From Anodontia alba (taxonomy: Eukaryota; Mollusca; Bivalvia; Lucinida; Lucinidae), in the NCBI GenBank assembly GCA_964016985.1, contig OZ024821.1, forward strand, positions 85,963,535 to 86,027,534: a stretch of 64,000 bases of DNA. Reading direction: 5' to 3'. The notes beneath the pieces were generated by a model. The model saw only the letters and a program-made list of their open reading frames with translations, did no database searches and was not told where the DNA came from. Shown here in pieces: positions 10,888 through 24,200 of the stretch (position 1 is its first letter; every line of letters starts with the position of its first letter). The position numbers and the translations under genes were made by a program.

Positions 10888-11821
10888 AATATCTTTCAAT
10901 GTCATTGTTGTTAAATTTATTTGTAAATGTATACGAACTTGTAGGCTTGCTATGACACCTCCTTATATAGAATAACTTACAAAGTTTAACATGATTATAA
11001 ACAGCCTACAACCACTGACCTTAACTTACGATCTGCCACGATTGTACACTCTGTATTAATATGCTTCTAAGGAGAGGAACTCTATAAGCCTTGAGCTTCC
11101 GTTCCAATCCTATCAAGTATTATTGTATGTATATATTACTGCTTGTCATGTGAAATTGTGAAATAAACATGTTTAAACTAAGGTTCTATTTGTATAAGTG
11201 AGTTAAGTTATATGGCCCAGGTCGACGATGATGAATGCCGGAGTCTTATTTCGTCACACCTCTACCAGGTATAGCAATTCATTTCGAATACAACAATAGT
11301 GAGAGTGCCAACGTAATGGAAACGCTGTTCAAACGAATTTGTGAATAGACCGGAAATATCTTTCAATGTCATTGTTGTTAAATTTATTTGTAAATGTATA
11401 CGAACTTGTAGGCTTGCTATGACACCTCCTTATATAGAATAACTTACAGAGTTTAACATGATTATAAACAGCCTACAACCACTGACCTTAACTTACGACC
11501 TGCCACGATTGTACACTCTGTATTAATATGCTTCTAAGGAGAGGAACTCTATAAGCCTTGAGCTTCCGTTCCAATCCTATCAAGTATTATTGTATGTATA
11601 TATTACTGCTTGTCATGTGAAATTGTGAAATAAATATGTTTAAACTAAGGTTCTATTTGTATAAGTGAGTTAAGTTATATGGCCCAGGTCGACGATGGTG
11701 AATGCCGGAGTCTTATTTCGTCACACCTCTACCAGGTATAGTAATTCATTTCGAATACAACAATAGTGAGAGTGCCAACGTAATGGAAACGCTGTTCAAA
11801 CGAATTTGTGAATAGACCGGA
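10888..11821. repeat. 467-bp tandem duplication
   Basis: Copy 1 (10888-11354) and copy 2 (11355-11821) are in direct head-to-tail contact at an offset of exactly 467. By eye they differ at about five positions (for example CAAAG/CAGAG, GATCT/GACCT, AACATG/AATATG, GATGATG/GATGGTG, GCAATTC/GTAATTC), so they are about 99% identical. There is no long open frame. Each copy contains an AATAAA-type hexamer (AAATAAACATG / AAATAAATATG). Confidence 0.95.
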
Positions 11822-11903
11822 CCATTTTGACAGTCATTTTGTCATTTGCTCACCCGGTCAGGTCGTCGTATTCTGCCTATTCATTGACAATAATATACAT
11901 GCT

Positions 11904-12100
11904 GTAGCGTCCACCTGGCCGAGCGCTTAGCGTTCCTGACATCGGACCAGGAGGCCCCAGGTTTTAATCCTGCTGGAGGCGGAATTCAGTTCGTAACTGC
12001 ACGGAGCTTCATTTCAGATAGCCTTTCATTATCACCCAGTCATTAGCTCGATATGACTGAAATCAATTTGAAAGATGCTTAAAACACCTAACATACACAT
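11904..12100 (+). mobile_element. Short tRNA-derived SINE (type 2), copy 1
   Basis: tRNA-like head (CACCTGGCCGAGCGCTTAGC, then a degenerate B-box AGGTTTTAATCC) followed by a body with GGAATTCAG, CATTATCACCCAGTC and ATATGACTGAAAT. These blocks are also found at 26888 and 40948. Confidence 0.65.
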
Positions 12101-12796
12101 CATTAGGTTCGGTACTAAATTATCCTAAATTTTCTTGAGACAATGCACATATGCCCTCAATGAAATCAAGATCCAGTTTTCCAACTAGCTATGAAGATTT
12201 TGTATCCCTTGTCAACGACTCTAGCCTCGTGCAAATGGTTACTGAGCCCACCCGTAGTGAGAATGTCCTTGACATCTTTCTTACTTCTAATCCCACCCTT
12301 GTAAATGATGTAACAGTTTCACCAGGCATTGCTGACCATAACGTAGTAATTGCAAATGTACTTGTTAAACCAAACCCAAGCAAGCAATTTCCCCGGAAAG
12401 TATCCCAGTTCAAAAAAGCAAACTGGCCAGGATTTATAGCCTTCATGAGTGAAAAGAAAAATGAAAATTTGAAAAACAAACTCTACTCAGAAAGGCGTCG
12501 AAGAAATTTGGATGGCCTTTAAAACTGCCATTCAAAAAGGAATTTCACAGTTTGTTTCAGTCAAAACAATTGGTTTAAAGAAAAGTTTATCCTGGCTTAC
12601 TCGGGAAACCAAAAGATAGAGACAGTCTCTATCAGAAGCAGAAGAAGGGTAAGTCAAGAGACAGACACCACTTTAACCAGGTGAAACACCTTGTACAGAG
12701 TAAAACAAGGCAGGCTTATAATTACTACCTCCAGTTTATACTCGGGCTGAGTGAGGAAGGGACTGAAACTGCATCAGAAAATAAAGGATTTGTTTC

Positions 12797-12824
<28 letters not shown>
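12797..12824. repeat. Internal poly(A) of 28 nt
   Basis: Lies inside the LINE coding region where lysine codons are expected (after a GFVSKK-type reading). Slippage expansion of a lysine-codon run is more likely than a retroposon tail, because LINE coding sequence resumes directly after it. Confidence 0.8.
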
Positions 12825-12828
<4 letters not shown>

Positions 12829-12956
12829 TTCCTTGATCAAAAATGCCAGGCAGGATTCTCAAGGTGTCTCACCTCTAAAAGATCCTAGCACAACACTGAA
12901 TATAAAGAAAAGGCAGACATTTTAAACAGACAATTTCAGTCAGTCTTCTCTCAGTT

Positions 12957-13241
12957 GGATGCGCCGTCCGACTGGAGACCAGGAGGTCGCGGGTTCAACC
13001 CCCGCCGAGGTCGGTAACATTCTTTCGTGGAGATTGATCATGAAATATTTTCTACGGTCATTCTCTCCCTTCCGCTGATTCAAGAAGGGCAGTTGTCTGT
13101 TTCTGGTGAAAGAATGTGCACAATACTGGTTAACCGCTTAGAGGACTAAGCCTGTCCAGTAAACGTGTAGTTAGGTAAACTGACCGCGCTCGACATGACC
13201 CCATTGGGTTGACTGGGCCGTAAAACCTCAACACAAACAAA
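12957..13241 (+). mobile_element. SINE type 1 copy 1, nested in LINE
   Basis: Head with B-box-like GGTTCAACCCC, a long body (CCGCTGATTCAAGAAGGGCA; CTTAGAGGACTAAGCCTG) and a tail CCTCAACACAAACAAA. It is flanked by the 12-bp duplication CTTCTCTCAGTT (12945-12956 and 13242-13253). The 5' end is truncated within the head. The duplication overlaps the SINE's own CTCAGTT, suggesting microhomology at the 5' join. Confidence 0.95.
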
Positions 13242-15035
13242 CTTCTCTCAGTTATCACCCCTTCGTCTTGGTCAACTATGTATCGAGAAGCTCCAATTGT
13301 ACTTCAATCAAAGCATACCAGACAAGTTTAAATGTAATTATCCAGACAGGGCAGAAATTTCTGTAAACCTTAATGGTATTCGCAAGTTACTTTCAAACCT
13401 GCGCCCAGATAAAGCATCCGGCCCTGATGAAATAAAACCTATTGCGCTCAAGGAACTTAGAAATGAGATATCCCCAATCATCAAGTTGCTATTTGAAAAA
13501 TTCTTAGCTATAGGTCAGATCCCCTCTCCCCCCTCACCCCCAGACTGAACAAAAGTCTATTTAAGAAAGGCGACAAGAGTGACCCTGCAAATTATAGGCC
13601 CATCTCCTCGACATGTATTTTATGCAAGGTGATGTAGCATATAATTGCTTCAAATCTTACTCAACATTTCAACAATCACAATGTATTATATGATCTCCAG
13701 CATGGGTTCAGGCAAAAACGATCATGCGAGACGAAACTCCTCCAACTTGTAGAAGACCTTGGAAAACAGCTCATCAAAGGTAAACAAACTAATTTAGTAC
13801 TATTAGACTTTAGTAATGCTTTCGATAAAGTGAGTCAACTGAAAACTATTGTTCAAACTGTCACAGCATGGAGTCAAAGGAAACACACTAAACTGGATAA
13901 AATCATTCTTAGTGAATCGAACCCAGGCTGTAGTGCTAGAGGGGGAGAGGTCATCAGAAGTGCCGGTTACTTCCGGTGTACCACAAGGTTCCGCCCTTGG
14001 ACATCTCCTCTTCTTGCTCTACATAAATGACCTGCCACAGAACATACAGTCACAGGTAAGATTTTTTGCCGATGATACGGCAGTCTATCTTACAGTCAGT
14101 TCACCAGAGGATAAAAATATTCTCCAGACAGACCTGGACATTCTCAAAGAATGGGAACAAACCTGGGACATGGAGTTTAATCCAGACAATTGCCAAGTAC
14201 TCTATTTCACAAGAGCAAGGCAACCACTCCTATCGCAGTATACCCTCCATGATCAGGTATTGGAAATTGTGGATAATGCCAAATATCTAGGTGTAACAAT
14301 CTCCCAAGATTTAAACTGGGACAAACATATAAACTGCATCACTGCTAAAGCAAACAGGACCCTCGATTTCATTAAATGAAATGTTAAAACCAAAAATGAG
14401 GCTGTCAAAGAATTGGTATATAAAACATTAGTAATATTCCAGGTCGAATATGCATCCTCAGTCTGGAGTCCCCATACTAAACAAAACATAAACAAAATTT
14501 CAAAGACGAACTGCCAGATTGGTCAAAAACAACTACTCCCCATATGAGAGCGTCTCAAATATGCTTGATGACCTAGGTTGGCGATCCCTTGAAAACGACG
14601 CATTGACTGTCGTCTGGTCTTGTTTTATAAAATAATATACGGTCATAAGGCTATTCAAATAGCTGAGTACTTCGAGAAACCCCGGCGTTACACTCGTCAC
14701 ATGCACCCTCTCGCTTTTAGACAAATCCATGCATCTGCCAGTTATTACCAACAGTCATTTTACCCAGCTACACTTGTTCTTTGGAACGCTCTGTCAGCAG
14801 ACAATTTTCTTAAGGACTGATCTTTACTCTTTCAAAGAAGGAGTCTGTAAGATCAATCACAAATCACCTTAAGTTGTAAACACTGTTTTTAACCTGCTTT
14901 CAAACCTCACTCTTTACTAACACTATCACCTTTTTATCATACCTCACTTTTTCACTTTTCAGCCTTCCAGAGTCTGGCTTTTACCCTGCACTGACAGCGC
15001 AAACTGTACATAATACACGTGATAGGGTACTGCAG

Positions 15036-15038
<3 letters not shown>

Positions 15039-15103
<65 letters not shown>
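15039..15103. repeat. (GA)n microsatellite upstream of PSMD4
   Basis: About 32 GA units ending ~180 bp before the PSMD4 start codon. It may lie in the promoter region; no TATA box or other promoter element can be assigned with confidence. Confidence 0.97.
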
Positions 15104-15105
<2 letters not shown>

Positions 15106-15284
15106 CATGTGTGCGTGCCGGTGGGTGTCGGGTGGGCACGGTGGAATACGATATTTGTTCCACTGACAGTACACTTCAATACATTTTGTTAGTCAAGGTA
15201 CGATGCGGATGCATTTCTAATAAACTTTTAATATTGACCAATAGAAGCTCATTGATTTATGTACTGCGAGTCAAACTTGTCAAG

Positions 15285-18200
15285 ATGGGGTTGGAAAGCA
15301 CGATTGTTTGGTATTTCAAATAATTTTTTAGCGATTTTTCAGCAGTTTTGCCACAGTTCTTTCATTTTTCAATTGTTTACTCCATAAACATCATCCTTAT
15401 ACTTACGGACATCTTAATACGCATATTACGCTCTCAGATAATCTTCAAGCTTGCACCGAACCAGGGATGACCGTGCAAAAATACGAAGAAAACAAAAAAG
15501 AAAAAAAAAAAACAAAACAAAAAACACACACACACACACACACACACCTGAATCACGTTGGGTGGGGCGCATTTTATATATGTTCATTTAATTTGTGTTT
15601 ATCAAATCTGCACCTAAAATGACAGTTTTTCAACCAGAACATTTGAAAAAATAAACTGAAGTGGGAAAGTGATTTTCAATCCCGACAAATGTGAAGAATA
15701 ACTCGTAAAAAGAAATGTCCAAAGTACTAACAAAAAACTCAAAGAAATGGCCTATTAAACATATGTTGTCCGTTGGTTAAATCCGCTGCATCTGTATGGG
15801 ATCCTTTGGCAGAAAAAAATACATTTATCAAAGAGATGATTGATCCAACATGGTGCAATCAGGTACATTTTTAATGACTACAGTTTTTCCAGCAGCGTAA
15901 CATCAATGTTCTTTAAACATAATCTACCTACCCTTGAAAAAAATGAAAACAAATTTCATTACGTCATATTTTACAAAACACAACACAACCTTGTAAAAAT
16001 CCAGCTTCCACAATACGTATGACTGTCTTTGAGAAACAGAGTTACAATCCCATTCTCCAGGATTAATCCTCATAAGTACTCATTTTACCCCTGTACTGCC
16101 ATACTCTGGGCCACCCCCCCCCCCCCCCCCCCCCGACTTGTGCACCAGCCCAGACCTAGGATCTTTCCGATCAGGGCTCCTCAAAATTCACCATATAACA
16201 AACTAAAAAGCTCAGACTTCATCACTTATCATCTTCATCAAACTGTTGTGGTGCAGAGAGCCAGTAGTGTGGTGGTGCAGAGAGCCAGCAGTGTGAAATT
16301 CAACATACTCTGCACTACTTCAGACTCATCATCTATCATAATACAGTTATGCTGATTTCACAGTATCATCCCCTTTAGACTAAACTACTGTAACGTACCT
16401 AAGTATTGGGACAGGAAAAAATAATTTTTTTGGTGTCTCAATACTAATGTTGTACCGATGATCAGGTGGTATCGATTAGCGGCGTGCTGGAAGCTCCCGA
16501 TTCCGATAATCGATTGGACTTTCTCACAATCGATCATCGGCAAACTGATTGACGCTGCATGTTTTCAATTAACCACGTGGGGTAAAACAAACAGTTACCT
16601 ATTGATTTACTCAGAGACTATACTTGAGTATTCACGGAAGTGTTTTCACAGTGTATGAGGACATTTGTCACTGATTACACAACTCATTGACCATAAAGAG
16701 TTGTGACAATAAGCCGCCGCTTTTGATTTACAAAACTACGCAGTAGAAGGCGGGGCAGAGCAAGTTTCTTTTATTGGCTAGTGTGTAGTTATGACGTGTC
16801 ATTCAGATTCACCAAGCCTGCCGACTGGTTCACGGTTGATTTGATGAAACAGAATCATTCTGTACAACAGATGGGCGGAAATAATGTGTAAACTGTTAAA
16901 GTCAAATGTATTGATAGTTCATGTTCCCTAAAATTAAGCTACCTGGTTCTATGACTCGCATAAATGTCCGTTTTTGCCGCTGAAAATTTCTGAATGGAAC
17001 AAATTCTTCAAAGTTTATTATTAATTAAAAGTGTCATAGCACTAGTAAAACAGCTTCAGCCCTTCAGACTAGTGTATCTGTCTTTTGTTGTTGTTTTTTT
17101 TTTCACCCAGTTTTTCATTTAAAATCAATAAAGCAACGCTGAAATTTACCGATTGCACACTAGTACCCGACACTGGACTAGTAGTCGGACATTTTCATTT
17201 TAATTGTTGCTGAACCATACAGGTGGGTTGAAGCTTATACAATGTCTTAAACAGCATTTTAAAGCATCATAGATATGTATTCTCTCTATGTTAAGTTTTT
17301 TTATTATTATTATTTGAATCTGCAAAAAAAAAAAAAAAAAGTTTAAATTATTAATAACATGCTTAAAGACACATTTTGGATTGCATAACACCCTAATGAC
17401 TCTGAGGAGATTAAGATAAGAAATTCTTGGGGACTTTGGCCATCCTTTCAGGTAGGGGTCTGATAAGGGGAAATTAGATTTTATATCAGCAAAGTTTATG
17501 ATGAAGACAGAGAAACAAATGTGGGTAATTTGGTGATAATTTGATGTTTTTTTTTCTAGTTATTCATTAAAATATACCTGGTTTTTGTTCATTAGAATTG
17601 TCTCTCCTAGGCAGTTCTAATGAAACCCACAATATATTTCATGGTGAAATACAAATATTTATGCTATATGCTAATTTATCACCAAATGCCCCCTTTATTT
17701 GTTTCTTTGGATCAAATACAGAAGATTAGGAAGATAGTATGAGAAGCTTTTTGGCATAAAATACAAATTCTAAATTGTCCAAGAACTTTTTGACATATTC
17801 CATAATGTATTGTTTTACTGAAATGGAAATGGAATAATTGTGCAGTGTTCTTATTTACTTTAGAAAATAAATAAATGAATAAATAAATAAATATTTTCAA
17901 TTTTATATTTCTATTTCAGTTCATTTGTACTTTTTCACAATGCAAGAAAAAAAACAACACTTTTGTGTTTAGAAAAAAAAACTATCAAAAAAAAATAATA
18001 ATAATAACAATAACAATAAATAAAAAAATAAAATGATACAATACAAATCAACAAATAAAATCAAGTTAAATGCAAAATTTGCAAATGAATTTATTTGATA
18101 GTAACATATTGAATACTGCTCAATTTTAAGAATTAACCCTTATATGGCCCCACCTAAGGAGACTTAACAGCCTTATAAAGATTCCATAATTACTTAGATA

Positions 18201-21200
18201 AGATAAGCCTTTGATGTGCGCTCTGTTATCAGGACTGTATATTGGCGGTGATCATGAAGGGGGGGGTCTAGCCAAAGAAGGAAAAAAATGTGTCTTTAAC
18301 ATAGGCCACCAAATTGCTGAAAAATAGTACTAACAAACACATTGTAAATATAGAGTTCAGTTGTTGTGCAGTACAGTTGAATGAACTTGTAAACATATGA
18401 CCATGAACAAGGATTAACAGTGAAACATGCACGCCAAAGCTAATTATTCAGGAACCGATTATAATCGGAAAATCGCATCGGCAGCAGCAACCGATGCCAA
18501 CCGATGATCGATTATGATTTCCAACCGATGTCCCACCACTACTCAATACTCAGGACTACGAAAAAATAATAATTTTTTAGTTGTCTCAATTCTTATGTTC
18601 AGCTAGCCAAAGGCATAAAATGTACCTATAGCCATAATGTGTCACGACTGCCGAAAGTTGATGACAATTAGGACATAAAAAGGTATCATCTCTTTTGATG
18701 TACCGGTATTATTCTATTTTAATAATTACATGTTATCATCCCCACGCTTTTTAGATAAAGCGTCGGGGATATTGTTATCGCCTCCAACCGTCTGTCTGTT
18801 ATGTTATCTCCTCCCAAACCACTGGACAGAATCAAACCAAATTTGGTGAGTGGCTTGCTTACACAAGTGGGGCGTGCAAGAGCATGTTTATTTTTGGCCC
18901 GCCCCCAGGGGCCCTGGGGAGGGGTCAAAAGGTCAAATAACAATTTCCAATTTCAAAGTCAATTTTTAAAGATTTTTATGCGAAAATGTGCACATGTACT
19001 CAGTAGTGATAGATGTAAAACATATTGAACGGGATTTACTTTGTGACCCCAGGAACACCCTTTGGGGTGGGGGCGGGGTAAAACATTAAGTTTCTCACAA
19101 CATGGTCATGTGGCATATCAAATTGAAGGGAATGATGAGTAGAATAACATACAAGTAGAATTTTGCCTGGTTGCTCAAAACTATGCTGTGTGGTACAAGG
19201 GCAATTTCTGCCAGAAGCGTGGGGATTTGCGATGGTGTGCCATCGACTGCCCGATCTAGTTACGAAATAAAATGGATTACCTCCTAATTGCTTTGTTTTC
19301 TTAAATCCCCCCATTTAATTCATGTCGGGATTAAATTAAAAAAGTGTGTGTTTCAGGTTACCCAATGGTGCCTATTTTTTCTCCACTGACCCTAAAGGTT
19401 TTTTGGGGGATTTCCCTGTTCGGCCATATTTTTTCCTATTAACCTCATATAAAAACTTTAAACAAAATAGAAATATTGTCCAACCTCCAGTCCCTATTTT
19501 AAAATTCCTTGTAACCTGAAACACACATATTTTTGCCTTCGCACCTAACATGGCCTGCTGTATGAAAACTAACATTATCCTATATGCCAATATTGCAAAG
19601 TCTGGCTAATCTACACTAGCACTATAAAGGTATGTTAAGTTAGTATCGGTATTATATAGTGTACATGCTGAATAGTGAAGATCCTATTCATACTGTACGA
19701 ATGTGCATGATACGGAAATTCGCCGTCTTGTGTGTAAAGATAGAGGATATATTGGTTCTCCCCACAGCAGGCCACTAATTCCGACATTTACTGCTCAAGA
19801 CTTGAGACCTCTTCACGACGGGAAATTACAGGTCAAAAAAATATTTATTAGCAAATAAAAACATGTATAACTATGATAATAGGGACGGAGCTTACCGGTA
19901 ACACAGTAAACTGATGTTTCAGTAGTGTGCAGGCAAAAATTATGATCAGCTGAATGAACATGCAGCCTAGTCTTCGCATCTGGCAATCTTACTGATTATA
20001 CCGTGCCCTAGTCTCTGGATCTCATATAAAGAGTAAGAGACAGGAATGGAAGAAGTGTCTTTCAGAATCAGAATATTTTACTGGTGACACATCAGTAGAC
20101 ATCCATTCACTTTCCTCATTGACAAGAAAAGTTTCCTTCTTGGTGAAAGTCCAAAAAAAGCTGAAGTACTCAAGTTTGTCTCAGCCTACACTTATGAGGA
20201 CACAGAAAGTATTCCTCACAAAGGACCTATATTATTGTAAATTACTTTTCAAGTCATCTCAAGTCATATTCTTTGTGGCAGAGTGGCAGGTTTACATACA
20301 GCCTCCGTCATATCTAAGTTTTCTTTTGCTGCAGGGCATTCATTAACCCAGGTGAAGAGCTAAAATTCCCCCTCCCCCCTCCCCCCACTGGCTCCAGAAT
20401 ATGAAAAAAAAAAAAAAAATCAGGGTTTCACTTTCAGTTTCAGCCATCTTGCTGAAACTTTCCATGTAAAAGCTGCGTAGTAACAAATTGTACAACTGAA
20501 ATGCGATTGAAAAGCATAATTTTGTGTTAAAAATATTCAGTTATGAAACAAAAAAGGCATCAAAAGAATAAATCTATAAAATTCAAACGAATAACACAAT
20601 TTTTTTACAGTTTTTTTTTTTTTTTTTTTCATACAAAAATTATCTATACTTTTTGTGAGGAAAAAAAGCCAGAACTTACCCGGAACATCGAAAGAATGTA
20701 CATGGATGGTACATTGTAACATACATGAATGCATGCCTAGTTTTCACTGCTATTTGACGCCGAGAAATGTACCTGAAATTTCGTAGAGAAATCAGATGAG
20801 CTGAAGATAAGTTCTTAGTGAAACTTGGCAAAATTATTTTTTTGCATTAGACCCATGCATGATGAAACAGTTAAAATGGGTTTTTACCACTAACTGATCT
20901 GTAGCTCTGTGGCTACACAGATTTGCAGACAAGTTGTACCAGACCATCAGACTAGGCCAGTCTCAAAATGTGTTGCAGCTAATCAAATAATATTTGGAAT
21001 ATACATGTATGGCAGTGCATAGCTCCAGATAAGAGGGGTTATTCTTATTTCTCCACAAAAACATATGTTGTGGGTACTCATTAGAAGGGCCTCACTGAGG
21101 CGCTTCTAATGAGTACCCACAACATATGTTTTCATGGAGAAATAAGACAGATATCAGCATTTTTCGGATTAAAAAAGTGCTTTATCTGTTGCTATGGGCA

Positions 21201-24200
21201 GTGGGTAAAAGTGCAGGGTGTGCAAGAGCCATAAATGTGGCAGTGGGAAAAAGCTCAGGATAAGTGCAAAAGTCATAAATGCGGCCGACTGGTCTCGTTT
21301 TTACAGCCCATTACTTGCTAGTGATTGCATGCAACTGAGCCCTTCCAAATAATCAGACCTAATAACTACTTGACCTGTGTGGACCCTGATGAGCCTGCAT
21401 GCATGTGCAAGCTACTCAAGATCTACTTTTGTCACATACATGTATGCTGAGGTCATTTTCATATTTGGAAAAGACTGATGAATCTGTTTGTTTTCAGTGT
21501 TGATAATAGTGACTATATGAGAAATGGAGACTTTGTGCCTACAAGATTACAGGCACAACAAGATGCTGTAAACCTAGTTTGCCACTCCAAGACAAGATCC
21601 AACCCAGAGAATAATGTTGGTCTCATTGTAATGTCCAGGTAAATACAGAGATAGCACAATACAGTTGATTCCTGAAATTATTGACTGTACCTTTTGATAA
21701 TTCAACTGTGCATCAGTAGCAACAATGGCAAATTTTTGTTCTCTTTAAAGAAGTACTGCTTACATGATTTCCTTTCAAGTTTCAGTTTAAAATATTCTCT
21801 GATTGAATCATGGCTGTATCATAGTATAATCAAGCTGTTTACTCAATGGTAAATGAGCTGCTGATGCCGTGTGTCGGGAATACAGTAAATGTCCTAATTT
21901 TTGTTCACCATAGTTTCTGATGATATGGCAATGCAAACAGTGCAGACTATTCTGTATTTGCCCATTTCCACTGGTATTCAAATGGACTTACATGTAGGCT
22001 CCAGCTAATTATCCCTACGCTTTTTAGCTCGCCTGAACAACGTTCAGGAAGAGCTATTGTACTACCCCAGGCGTCGGCGTCCACAAATGTTAAAAGTTTT
22101 TGTTAAAGTTTTTAAGACCTCATTATTTCCTAACCATATCACCAATTTGATTCATCTTTGTAATGATGATACATATTGGTCCAAAATCTTGCGCAATACC
22201 ATACCCACCACTCTAGGTCATGTCAAGGTCGAGGTCACAGACTTAGAATTTTCATGTTAAAATATTATGTCTAAGTATGTTAAATTTTTCGTTAAAGTTT
22301 TTAAGACCTCATTATTTCCTAACCTTATCAAAGATATGATTCATCTTTGGTATGGTAATACATATTGGTCCAAAATTTTGCGCAGTACCATCCCCACCAC
22401 TCTAGGTCATGTCAAGGTCAAGGTCATAGACTTCGAATTTTCATGTTAAAATTTTATGTCTCAGTTTTTAAAATCTCATTACTTCTGCACTAAATGGTGG
22501 ATTTTGTTCCTATTTGGTATTATGATAGACACTGGTCAAAAGTTTTTATCAGCACCATCAGCAGTCATGACGTGACCTTGATGTCAAGGTCACAGACTTA
22601 GAATTTAAATGTTAAAGTTTTCGTTAAAGTTTTTAAGACCTCATTATTTCCTAACCTTATCACCGATTTGATTCAGCTTTGTAATGATGATACATATTGG
22701 TCCAAAATTTTGCGCAATACCATACCCACCACTCTAGGTCATGTCAAGGTCAAGGTCACAGACTTAGAATATATATGTTAAAGTTTTCTTTAAAGTTTTT
22801 AAGACCTCATTATTTCCTAACCTTATCACCCATTTGATTCATCTTTGATATGATGATCTATAGTAGTCCAAAATTTTGCACAGTACCATCCCCACCAACT
22901 TAGGTCAAGGTCAAGGTCACAGACTTAGAGTTTTCATGTAAAAATTTTACGTCAAAGTTTTTAGGATCTCATTACTACTAAACTAAATGATGGATTTAGT
23001 TCCTATTAGGTATCATGATAGAAACTGGTCAAAAGTTTTCATCAGCACCATCAGCACTCATGACCGTGACCTTGAGGTTGAGGTCACAGACTTAGAATTT
23101 AAATGTTAAAGTTTTCGTTTAAGTTTTTAAGACCTCATTATTTCCTAACCTTATCACCGATTTGATTCATCTTTAGTATGATACATAGTAGTCCAAAATT
23201 TTGTGCCACCACCACCTTAGATCAAGGACAAGGTCACAGACTTAGAGTTTTCATGTTAAAATTTTACGTCAAAGATTTTAGGATCTCATTACTACTAAAC
23301 TAAATGATGGATTTAGTTCCTATTTGGTATCATGATAGATACATGTACTGGTCAAAAGTTTTCATCAGCACCATCAGCACTTATGACAATGACCTTGAGG
23401 TCGATGTCACAGACTTAGAATTTAAATGCTAAAGTTTTCTTTAAAGTTTTTAAAATGTCATTAAATCCTAACCTTATCACAGATTTGATTCATCTTTTAT
23501 ATGATGATACATATTGGTTCAGATTTTTACGCAGTACCAATCCCCACCACCCTAGGTCATGTCAAGGTCACAGACTTAGAATTTTGATGTTATAATTTTA
23601 AGCCAAAGTTTTTTAGGATCTCATTACTTCTAAACTACATGATGGATTTAGTTCTGTTTGGTGTAAAGACAGATACTGCTCGTCTGTCCATCCATCTGTC
23701 CATCACACTATCTCCGCCTAAACTGGTGGGTGGATTTTAATCAGACTTGCTGCTTGACTTCCCCATGTGGTAAGGGTGTGCAAGAGCAAATTTTCCGTCC
23801 ATCCGTCTGTCCACTATTAGCAGCATTAACACTGAGCATGGGGATTTTGCAATGGCATGCCATCGACTGGGCAATCTAGTTAGCTCACCTGAGCACGAAG
23901 TCAGTCAGTGGTCAGTCAATGTCCGTCATCTGTCGTGCGGCGTCAACAATTGCTTTTAAAGCCTACTCCTCCTACACCCCTGGGCCAATTGACTTGATAC
24001 TTGGTAGGAAGCATTGGGGTGACTTGTAGATCAAAAATAGCTAAAATTGTTCCAATCGGAAATCCAAGATGGCCGCCATCTTGAAAATCTTTTTTTCGCT
24101 TCTTCTCCTAAATCGAAAGGCCAATTGACTCCAAACTTGCTAGGAAGCATCACGGTGACTTGTAGATCAAAAATAGCTAAAATCGTGCCGATCGGAAATC

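Larger units (their letters stand above)
12142..14930 (+). pseudogene. 5'-truncated, broken non-LTR retrotransposon (CR1/Jockey-like)
   Basis: Pieces of one LINE polyprotein in order. The C-terminal part of the endonuclease comes first (12151-12480, ending GIADHNVV). Next come the linker and the start of reverse transcriptase (13297-13548, with LRPDKASGPDEIKP). The YRPIS and QHGFRQKRSCE blocks follow (~13590-13725), then LLDFSNAFDKV, SGVPQGSALG, and the catalytic FADD at about 14067-14078. The C-terminal tail is at 14560-14850, including SYYQQSFYPATLVLWNALSA at 14736-14795. The frame is broken by many shifts and stops, by a 28-nt poly(A) at 12797, and by a SINE at 12957. Most of the endonuclease and all of ORF1 are missing. 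Inactive. Clade assignment is approximate. Confidence 0.9.

Noticed and set aside
10693..10914. Two overlapping 60-73 codon frames
   Set aside because: Proline/serine-rich, no domain, no conserved partner, and the end overlaps the 467-bp duplication where the second copy lacks the frame.
14952..15179. Ser-Leu repeat proteins in three minus-strand frames
   Set aside because: Artefact of the (GA)n microsatellite.
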